DNA from: Mastigias papua
Taxonomy: Eukaryota > Cnidaria > Scyphozoa > Rhizostomeae > Mastigiidae
Assembly (NCBI GenBank): GCA_964019165.1
Contig: OZ025274.1
Location: 12,448,407 to 12,512,406 of the forward strand
DNA length: 64,000 bases
Direction of reading: 5' to 3'
The notes beneath the pieces were generated by a model. It did no database searches, was not told the DNA's origin, and was given only the letters and a program-made list of their open reading frames with translations. The position numbers and the translations under genes are program-made. Of this stretch, positions 55,035 through 64,000 are shown piece by piece. How positions within the stretch are numbered: position 1 is the first letter of the stretch; each line of letters opens with the position of its first letter.

Positions 55035-57928
55035 TTTATGGATGCATAAGGATATCTCTGTTTCACTCCATTTAATTCATTTAAAATTATTTGACGTTGG
55101 TATAGAAGGAAGTAGTTATATAACTAATTAAAACCAACATACCGGAATACTAGAACAAGTAAAGAACTTAATTTTTACATGGAAAAATGGGAGGAAAAAA
55201 TAAAATAAGTATATCAATGATTAGGTTCTGCAGATGTTACACGTGCAATGAGTGCCATTCCAGGATTTGATTTTTTTGTTTGAATATGGCTAAGCTCTGT
55301 GCAGTTTTCTGTTTTGTTTGTCCACGCCGGATTGGCCTAGCGTGTGATCTAGTTTCCAGACACCTCCGGGACTTGCAGTGACTGGTCTGCTCTAGATCTA
55401 GGCTAAGCCAGCCAGCCTTTGGTCTACAATAAACACAACAGACCCTGGAGACTCGTGACCTCAATGTTACTTGCCTCCAACAGGTTCGCAGTACCGGTTT
55501 GACGAGAAGCTGTAAAACAATAAGGACGAGGAATAGGTATTGATCACCATAAAGACAATCGGGCTGATCACAATGGCTGATCATAAGCCATTGTCCATTG
55601 TTAACGTAGACCATGTGATGGCTATGACGTTTATTAGGAACCTGTTTTTGCTTCATATTTTCCGGATCCGTGGCCTCGCTGACCTTCGTTTTAAGCCGAA
55701 TAACTTAACTTTTGCCACTATTCTTCTGAGCAGGCATGAGGTTGGAGTGGGGGTAGGGATATTACCTTCCCAGCTAACTGATACTGCCCCTCCTTACCCT
55801 TCTAATACTTTTAAGGTGAAAACAGAAAATTTGACACTAGGCAGCCGCTAGTGGTGAAGGCATTAATGGGTATCTTTCGGTAAGTTTCTACTTTCGGGTA
55901 AGTAAATGGAAGGGTGAGGCATAACGTCTTTTGGGATTGGAACCATTGCCCGGTTTTGCCCCCCTCCCTATACTTAGGGGCAGACTGGCCGGTTGGGTGA
56001 TCGGACGATGCCCGAAGTGCTCCCTTCAATTTACTGGCTTTGTGCAAAGCTCTAAAAAATAATACTAATTATTTTATAACGGTATCCCTTCAGCAATGCT
56101 TACAGACAGAAACTTACGTAAATACACTTAACTATAATTAGAATGATAAAGAAATAAAACCGCTGATCTTACAGGGAGTTGTTCTTTGAGGTGGCATAGA
56201 TTGGTTTTCATTCCTCATCACATGTCTGTTTAAATGGCTTTTTATTAGACTTAGCGCTGACAGTTCTCTTATGCAAATTGATGTCATTCCAGGCCCTATT
56301 TTCTGAAATAGTGTAGCGTGAAGTGGCAAAAATGACAAACATATCCCCAATAATATTCCAGACAGAAATTATTTTTACACAGTCTCCCCAAACCCTGCCA
56401 TATATATTTACCCCAAGCCCCAAATAGACAGTCAATCCGTAAAACTTCACGGATCTTATACTATTCCCGAAGATGGAACTCAGTTTTCTAATGTTGAGAA
56501 TCCGACTGATTTAATGAAATATTACAAGACTATAAAATATTACAGAAAGCTTAAAGATGGCCATTCCTGGGACTTTTCTTTGGGTTGTAGGCATAGGTGT
56601 AGGAGACAGGGAGGATGGGAGGACTGCTGCCCCCCCCCAGATGGGCAGAAATCTATTCCTTTCGGGCAATTTCTTCTGACAAAACAATAGTTTTTCCCGA
56701 AAATATGTGTAGTTAATGAGAACTCTTTCGGGCAACAGATCAATGATTCGGGCGGAAAGTTTGCAGCCCCCTAAATTTAAAGCTCCCCCTACAGCTATAT
56801 AAGCGCCGATGTATGACCTACAATTTTCTGACAAACGTTGGCATGGTTCCAATAATTGAAGAATTTCTGCATAAACTTTTAATCAATATGTGTTCAATTT
56901 GTCTGCAAGTTGTGTGAATATAATTGTAGCAAACTAATCATTTATATGCTACGTCACAACACTTAGGCCTTCTTCTTGAGCTCATAGAATACAAAAATTA
57001 AAACAATGTGCCAACAGAAATGACAAATTGGCTATGTAGGAAAATACTTTTATCTGGGAGTGTCATGTGACTTCTTCGGACTACTATGAGTCTGTAGCAG
57101 ACGCTGCCTCCCCCCCCCCCCCAATACTTCATTGTGGCTGTATATACACTGTCACTTCTACTCATTGCATAAATTGCTTCTACATCTATGCCTCCTCCAC
57201 CCAGTTCAGCTGTCTGTCGTACTGGCAGGTGTGTTTCTATAGTTGAATGGCTACTTTATGTTTATTTTCATGGTCTATTGTGTTACGGATGTTCTTCACG
57301 TGATACTGTTGCTATCATCTACTTTACTTACCTGAGACAGGTCCGTAGCCAGCTTGAATTCACAAGGGGGGCACAGCTAATATATATAATACATATATCT
57401 ATATAATTTATGTCTTTAGGAGTCGAAGAGTCAAGTCTCACAAGTCCAGGCGCCTTGCCCCCCAGGCCCCCCTTGGATACGGGTCTGACCTGAGATTCAA
57501 TTAGCTCTGAAAGTCTTATCATCATGATCAAAGCTATTTATTCCACATGAGTCTTCATACTCTTTCAGTACGGTAATATAACTGTGTAAGGCTGTTACAC
57601 ACTTATATTAGTGTGTTGGAAGAATATGAAGACTTATATGGAGTAAATAGTTTTGATCATATATTCAAACTCTTTTCTTGCCGCGGCAACAAGGTTATCT
57701 TTACGACGTCTTATCATCACATCTCCATTTTGATGTCATGATAACTACTTCAGTTATCTATTACGGTGGACAAAAATACAGTTGATTTCGGCGATCCGCT
57801 AGTTTGTGGTCTGCGAAGTCGTTTAGTGAACAAGTCAAACCCAACGGTGCACATACACAACAAATTGATGCATCCCATAGCAAGCAGCAAAGAGAGGACT
57901 GGCAATTTGGCCTGACAACCAGAGGAAA
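55035..57928. other. Intergenic DNA upstream of the PRODH2-like gene
   Basis: I see no gene. It contains a second copy of the G-rich dispersed repeat (56570-56790) and several C or G homopolymer tracts (56629-56638, 57112-57122). The immediate 150 bp before 57929 presumably hold the promoter of the PRODH2-like gene, but no motif stands out. Confidence 0.5.
56570..56790 (+). repeat. G-rich dispersed repeat, copy 2
   Basis: 'gtaggcataggtgtaggag', then a C run, 'gcagaaatctattcctttcg', 'ggcaatttcttctgac' and 'gcagccccctaaatttaaag', in the order seen on the minus strand at 21280-21490. A shorter plus-strand copy lies at 59440-59545. Confidence 0.65.
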
Positions 57929-60900
57929 ATGAAGTCTGTGTTGCAGAGACAAAATATCGCAAAAATTCAACCCTTTTACAGGGTTATGACGTCGGTCGCT
58001 GGATTAGAAAAGCGGACCAGTGTTGCAGACCACTGCCAACAACCCGACTTCACTACACCGAACAAGTTGCAGTCCTTCCAGTTGAAGGCCAACTACGATT
58101 TATTGCGATCATGGATAATATTGAGATTTTCCGCGATTGATGTGTTTGTTGATCACAGTGAAAAAGTAGGCTGTTTACCATGCTGTTTCTACATTTGATT
58201 ATGTTTAATTTGTAGGTGTTTTAAGGCCGGTTTGCTGGCTGCGGGTTGTGGATATACCTCGACTCGCACTCATAGTCTACTCGCAATGAGCAACAACATT
58301 TCTTGGTGTTTCAAAGCAGAAGCTCTCCTTGAATACACGTTATTTTATAAGGAAGTCTTTCTGCCAGTGTTAAAACTTATTTGGCTTTTTCATGATTTCT
58401 CTACTGAGTTTTTTCAGATTTTCTTAGCAAGAGTATCCCGGTTTGCATACCACTGTAGTGTTACACCCCAGGGGGGTCACTTGAGCATTTTGTATACGGG
58501 GGGGGGGGGTCCATCCGCAATTTCCCAAATTCACCTAAAAGTATCAAATAAAATTTCAGGCCCAGAAGCATCAACTAAATATTTTTGATGAGACCCAAAG
58601 ATATCAAAAATACTGATGATCAATGGATCGTGAAAGCCTCATTTTAACTGATGTTGAAAGAAGTCCTAACTGTCTTTTATCTGTATGTGTTGGTTGAACC
58701 CTAAAGTATTAAAAGTCCATATTTTGTATATCAGCTACCCATAAGTATCAGGAAGACATAATTTTAAATCAGCTACCCATAAGTATCGGATAACAAAGCA
58801 ATTTCTTACCCAGAATTATCGGATGGACCCCCCCGTATACAAAATGTTCAAATGACCCCCCTGGGTGTTACACAGACAGACAGGCACTACAAAAGCATAA
58901 CACTGAAATACAAAGATTTTCTTAGGAAATCTATGCTAATTAAGCTATGCAAAATAAATGCGTATCAACGTATCAACTTTCTTATGTCTCAGAAATCCAA
59001 ATACTGGACTTCCTTACCTTTTTGAGTAGCCCGGTACTACTTTCTTATAAATCACATTCTTGTAACAAAATATGTACAACAAATATGATTGAGAGACTCT
59101 TGAGTGCTATATTAATCGGACTGACAACGATTTTCAGAGATTTTTCATCCAACTTACGTTGCCGTCTCCGAAGAGTGTCAGCCAGATAAGCTTGCTGGGA
59201 GTTTACATGCACAATTGCCTTTTGCGAAGCAATGTAGGCCACACAGTTAGTGAAAGCCTATAAGAAGCTGCATGTAAATACCTAATGCAATGTGGAATAA
59301 CGTACTCTACACAATTAGTGCTTGCCGTTACCTTGTATGCAGTCAATTACAGCTTTGCTCACCAATGATGGTGGCCTAAGTGGTCAATGTCAGGTGTTTA
59401 GTAAATACATGTAGGCCCTCACACGAGCGCTCACAGATGTAGGAAGTGTGCAGCCCTCTAAGTTGGGCAGAATTCCATTTCATTCGGGCAATTCCTTCAG
59501 AAAAACACAATAGCTTTCCTCAAAATTAGCTACATCGTAACAGGGGTAGACAACTTTTGATTGGTATTCCTTTGTTTACCTCCCTCACCGTTCACTTCGA
59601 TGGAATGACTTTTTGATATTCAAAGCAGTAGTCGGGGTACATGCTTCTACATGGAGCTACACATAGAAAGCTAAAACGTTTAACTTTAGGTCATTGTAAA
59701 AGGAGAACATGCAGCCTTCTGGGATGCTTCCAGAACACCTCAGAACTCGGGCCGTTCATGGGTATTTTCTGTGGGAGTATGGGCCCTACAATTTGCCGGA
59801 AAATGCGCCTGACGCTAGTTGAAGAATATCTGCTGAAACCTTTTAAAATTGTGTGATTTTTTAAACGTAGAAAATCCTTGAGCTGCCTTCTTCTCCGCAG
59901 CAACTAACTGTTTTTCTCAGGCTCTTTAGAATTGCAATAGTTAAAGTAATTTGCCGACATAAATGGCAAATCTTGGTTATTTATTTCTCACACTTTTTTC
60001 TCGAGGGAATTGTGACATATCAGAGACCCTATTTTAGGAAAGGGTCTGTTACCTTCAAGCCGGCACTCCGTATTTAATATAATTTCATTAATAGTTTGAA
60101 TGCGAATGCAGTATTTCAAAATAGAGATAATCAAATACAGTATCATATGGGCAACAGGTTTGGTGTTTGTGTTTCAATGCACTTGCCTATCATCCCTTGC
60201 TATCATTAAACGGATGGACAGATACAGGGAAAGGATAGATAGGAGAAACTTGTTACATCAGTAGATTGGTATATACATACTTATATGATATTTGCTCGTT
60301 TGGTGGAGTTGGGGCTTCTTATGAACACACACACACACACACACGCGTGCGCATACATACATACGCACACATTATCCCCGTTTTATGTCTTGTTGAGTCA
60401 GTTCCCGTTAATATTTATGAAAATGGTCATACGTTAATTAATATTATTATTTATCATGAATATTGTGCAGCATAGATTTCATGCATCATTCTGAGATTAA
60501 TACCATGTCGGCTTTTCTCCAGCAATACATCCACTGTAGCCATTGTTTGGTTTCTCCTTAGATACTGAACACTATAAAGAAACTTGTGGGCCAACGTGTT
60601 TTTGACACTGTGATGAGGTCAACATTTTACGGCCAGTTTGCTGCTGGTGAATCAATGGAAACATTGGCATACAACGTAAAAAGACTACGGGAATTTGGCA
60701 TCCGATCTATGCTTTGTATACCCATTGAAACTACAGCCTCGAACAAAGATGATCTGGCACTCGGGTGCGTGTTTAGCTATTGCTAACTATTTACAATACT
60801 AAACGTACTCTAGAAAAGAAACTCAGATCAAACGAAATTTTAAAGGTAGTGTTTTTTGTCATTTGCAAATTTTACAGTTACAGTCCTGTCCACTCCAGCT

Positions 60901-63324
60901 TTTTATGCAATTTTTAAAAGAACATACGGAAGTTTTGCTTTTAATATCATTCTGAAGGCAGTATGCTGCCATAATATGCTGCCTCGAAAGGTTAGACTTT
61001 CATTTCCATGTTAGACAATGAATAGTCTTTGTTTGAGGCAACATTAGCAGGTTTTTCGATTGTAAATGCATTGCACTAGGCGACATCCTGGGAGTTCCAG
61101 CGTAATTAGCATTGCACTTCATGATTTTAGGGCTGAGTTTTGGGAGAAAAATGCCAATATCGTCAGTGGATGCATTGAAATGACAGGTAGTGTACTATAA
61201 TACTATGGCACAGATCAATTTATTTAAGTTTGGCGCTGCATAGCTCTATGTATATTAAAAATATACTACAACTAATCAAAGCCAACTTCAAAAATTAAAT
61301 AATATTGTATACAAAAATAAGCAAGCACTGGTCTGTGTCTCATAAATGCAAACTTTGAATATCTGAAGCATGTTTTACGGGTATAAAATCATGCATTTAC
61401 GTTTGCTCTTTATTGTTATAGACCGACTGGAGAAAGAGGGCTTTTCACAGCTTAAACTGACCGCTTTGTGCGAGCCTGAGCTCTTAGTAAGTATCACTGG
61501 ATTTATAAACATTTTGTAGGGGGACTCATTAACTTGCCAATAGAGAAGCATTGTATCGTTTACTCTGTTTTACCAGAGAGCGAGTATGGAAAATAGCGTA
61601 TCGGGGGTGGCGCCAGGAATTTTCCGACGGGGGGCTGGCTCTTTCGACGGAAGGGCTAAACTACGGTTAGCTGAGTGCTGGAACAGCTAAAATATCTCCG
61701 AGAAAGATGTTCTTCATCTTCCGTCGGAGGCTATAACACCCTGGCCTTCCCCTGGCGTTACATGATGAACTAAATTCCCTCTTATCAACCTTAATACTGA
61801 TGTTAAAGCGATTGGCCTTTCTGAGATAAATACATCCGTAGAGGCTAAAATTACTGACAATATTGGCACACCTGTAGCGTACTGCAATCAAGAACGATAT
61901 AAAATTTCACATTCAACGGCCACCAAAGAACGAGTCTATCTTTTCTGTTGCCCACAAGCTTGGCAGGAACAGCAGAGCTTTAACTAAATAAGTTCTTCCA
62001 TCAAATCTTATCTAAATAAGCTTGCAAATTGCCTCTTTTCCATTCGTGCACCTCAGACTTCGAATGAAAGAGGTACTTGCGAAAGTCACTTGAACTACTT
62101 TAATTAACAACAGATAAATGCTATGCTCGAAAAGTGTTACTGGTTATCCATCGATTTAATAGCAATGGCTACAACTGCTCGCTGTCTTATTATTGCTTTT
62201 GCCTCATTTGCAGCTTAACATGAACAAACAGTTAATTGATTACGAGGATAACCACCAGGAACCTCCTGAATGGAGTATAAAGCGAATGGGAGAATTTCTG
62301 AAATCGCAACGGTATCAGGTAGATCAGAATACTTTACTAGTTGCAGCCTTCTGAATCCAATGCTGTGTACTGGGGTTTTGATTTTTGCCAATCAGAGCAT
62401 CGTTTCTCTGCATGCCTGTTTTTCTGCCGCATCTACATCTTTGATTTGACTATTTTTCTTTTTTCTGTCATGCTTTTGGTCTGCATTTTCCTTTCCTCTC
62501 TCATACTTTACAGAGAAAACAAAGAAATAATCTTTTTTATGTAAATGTTTAGTACCATCACTATAACCTCTTTTTGTTTAACTGCCAATCTTACAATTGA
62601 ATTTTTCCCTTTTCCATTGTGTGATCTCTCTGTTTTATAAAACAGTTGAGTTAGCAGTTTAATCCATTTTTCTAAACGAGACTATAGAGCAATATAGTCA
62701 ATGCCGTGACCGAGGCTATTTGTATTTCGAACATTTTTCTCTCGTTTTCTCTTTGGTCAGCTGTGAATTTTCGAATATCAATGAAGCTATGTTCAAAGCA
62801 AACTTCAAAATAGGCACTTTTTCTGAAAAATCCTAAACAAAACTAAACTGTGACTCAAATGCAAGCAGTATTTTCAATGCCAAACAAGATCTCATAAATC
62901 CAGATTTCTTGAATTTGGTTTTAAAAATCCAGACTGACAAAACTGCAGTCACAGCTCCTTGTTATCGTTATCAGCTGACAGATTTTCAAACTTTAATGTG
63001 CCCAATTAATCCTTTGAAAACAGGCATTTTTGCAGGGTCTGGCAGGGCCTACTGCAGATGATAACTTTTAGAAGATGCTTTGAAGATTGTTCAAGTTAAG
63101 GGCGATTTATGTGATTATTGTTCTTACTCACTGACGCAAGGTCTAAAATTTTTCTTTGCTATGCTTTAAATTTTATTTTTATCTGATTAGTTACATGAGT
63201 TTTTGCTGCTGACATTGAGACTGGTTTTTCTCTTCTTCTTTAGGATATTGATGTAAAAAGTTTTGATCTTAAAACTAATCAACAGCTTAGAGCTGCCTTC
63301 AAAAGATTGGACAATTTGGCAATG
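57929..63324 (+). CDS. PRODH2: Proline dehydrogenase family, PRODH2-like (5' part; gene runs off the window)
   Basis: Six exons join in phase: 57929-58165, 60562-60764, 61131-61186, 61422-61486, 62214-62318 and 63244-63324 (donor ATG|GTAAG), 249 codons so far. The basic, Ser-containing N-terminus (MKSVLQRQNIAKIQPFYRV) suits a mitochondrial targeting peptide. Next come SYDLL-like YDLLRSWIILRFSAIDVFVD, then VMRSTFYGQFAAGE, the family's N-terminal barrel motif, then FSQLKLTALCEPELL. Human PRODH2 reads RATVYGQFVAGE and LMQLKVTAL at these places and, like this protein, lacks the long acidic insert of PRODH. The enzymes are FAD-dependent mitochondrial dehydrogenases that oxidise hydroxyproline or proline to the pyrroline-5-carboxylate level. 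The flavin-binding C-terminal barrel lies beyond 64000. PRODH is the alternative. Confidence 0.85.
58330..59065. repeat. Dispersed repeat in PRODH2-like intron 1, interrupted by a MITE
   Basis: The flanks (58383-58460 and 58870-59065) match the type of sequence seen at 3405-3850: 'gcagacaggcactac', 'ttgagcagtcgagtactt'-like and 'actttcttata' motifs. The repeat is split by the element at 58467-58865. Confidence 0.55.
58467..58865. mobile_element. MITE with 8-bp TSD in PRODH2-like intron 1
   Basis: A 399-bp element has perfect ends CCCAGGGGGGTCA and TGACCCCCCTGGG, and the inverted arms extend for about 55 bp (cattttgtatacgggggg, tccatccg). An exact 8-bp duplication TGTTACAC flanks it (58459-58466 and 58866-58873). 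Internal 'ctacccataagtatc' units repeat. The TSD length fits hAT, though the CCCAGGG end is less typical. Confidence 0.8.
60320..60370. repeat. (CA)n with CATA units in PRODH2-like intron 1
   Basis: A short (CA)n followed by 'gcgtgcgcatacatacatac', about 190 bp before exon 2. Confidence 0.9.
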
Positions 63325-64000
63325 GTAAGACCTTTGGTTTCTTTGAACAGGAGTACAGGGCTTGAGCGCGTCATTTCATTATGAAATTGTTTTTGGAACC
63401 CCCAGTGCAAGTGAAAACCTAGAATAGTCCTTTTGTGAAGCTACATTATGTTAGCAAGCAGCGAAATGTATGGTTTTTCATTTAGGAAAATATAGGAAGT
63501 GGTCATTATTTATGATCGGGGGTGGACACTAAAGATAAAATGATGGGGGGTAACTGAAAAAAATAAGCTGTGTTAGGTAGGGTTGCAAAATATTTTTTGA
63601 ATATAGGGTAGTGTAAAAATGTATCCCATATTTATGCATAAATGCAGTCTTGTTTTACCGTTTTCCTTCGGTGGTTTAAAGGGAATTTGACTAGAGCTAA
63701 TGGTAGGGTAGAATTCTTTTGAGGGCACATAGTAATCTCTTTTCAGTCTCCAACCTCAGTCATAAATAGTGACCCTTGGGAAACTTGCTGCAAATTTTAT
63801 AGGAATAGCTGCAATTTTGCTGAGTCTGGAAATTCGTAGTATTGTCTGATTTTGAGCCTTGAAGTACTTTTGAAAGCTTCTTGAGTGCATTGTCAGTATC
63901 AAGGAAACTTTCCAAGATCACGCTATGCTATGGTACACTGTAGCCACGCCCTGCACGAATTTTACTGATCACCACGCCCTGTGAATCTCCAGAGTCTTGG
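63325..64000 (+). other. PRODH2: PRODH2-like intron 6, incomplete
   Basis: The sequence after the exon 6 donor has no further exon that I can recognise before the window ends, so the remaining catalytic exons lie to the right. Confidence 0.6.
63498..63776. mobile_element. Decayed foldback MITE downstream of PRODH2-like exon 6
   Basis: The left arm 'gtggtcattatttatgatcg' with 'ggggtgga' and the right arm, reverse-complemented, 'agggtcactatttatgactg' with 'aggttgga' pair with about 70% identity. The interior holds G-rich and T-rich stretches and no open frame. No clear TSD. Confidence 0.45.

Overview
This is a eukaryotic (metazoan) genomic window, about two-thirds A+T, with short exons in long introns, many simple-sequence arrays and a dense load of transposable-element debris. 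Gene content (CASP, RPAIN, an AKAP1-like KH/Tudor protein, a proline/hydroxyproline dehydrogenase) is animal. The repeats (a Penelope-like element with a GIY-YIG domain, hAT-type and Tigger-type MITEs, G-rich foldbacks with 'gggggcttattcgagg' motifs) resemble those of marine invertebrates. A cnidarian is plausible but I cannot fix the phylum from sequence alone.

Four protein-coding genes could be assembled exon by exon with consistent splice phases. (1) An AKAP1-like KH + Tudor gene on the minus strand, 5338-8988, 4 coding exons, 462 aa. (2) A complete CASP gene (the Golgi transmembrane coiled-coil protein made from the vertebrate CUX1 locus) on the minus strand, 25277-42605, 28 coding exons, 699 aa. 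(3) A complete RPAIN gene (RPA-interacting protein) on the plus strand, 43329-50821, 8 coding exons, 249 aa. (4) The 5' part of a proline dehydrogenase-family gene, closest to PRODH2/hydroxyproline dehydrogenase, on the plus strand from 57929, 6 exons visible, running off the right edge. CASP and RPAIN are head to head with 723 bp between their start codons, which may be a shared promoter. I see no functional link among the four products.

Layout: 1-5337 has no gene, only repeats including two hAT-type MITEs. 5338-9030 is AKAP1-like. 9030-25276 is a repeat-rich intergenic region with two LINE reverse-transcriptase C-terminal fragments, a hAT-type MITE nested in an older repeat, a 676-bp terminal-inverted-repeat (TIR) element, Tigger-type MITEs and microsatellites. 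25277-42605 is CASP, whose introns hold a LINE remnant, a 16-bp minisatellite, (TA)n arrays, a Penelope-like element and an inverted copy of its own exon 4. 42606-43328 is the divergent promoter candidate. 43329-50875 is RPAIN. 50876-57928 is repeat-rich (two TIR elements). 57929-64000 is the PRODH2-like gene.

The most unusual structure is in CASP introns 4-8. A Penelope-like fragment (38945-39953) is bounded by 147-bp inverted repeats that look identical base for base, each carrying a hammerhead-ribozyme-like core. About 3 kb further along the gene, an inverted partial copy of CASP exon 4 with its 5' splice site sits between two copies of another Penelope-type tail, in (TA)n DNA.
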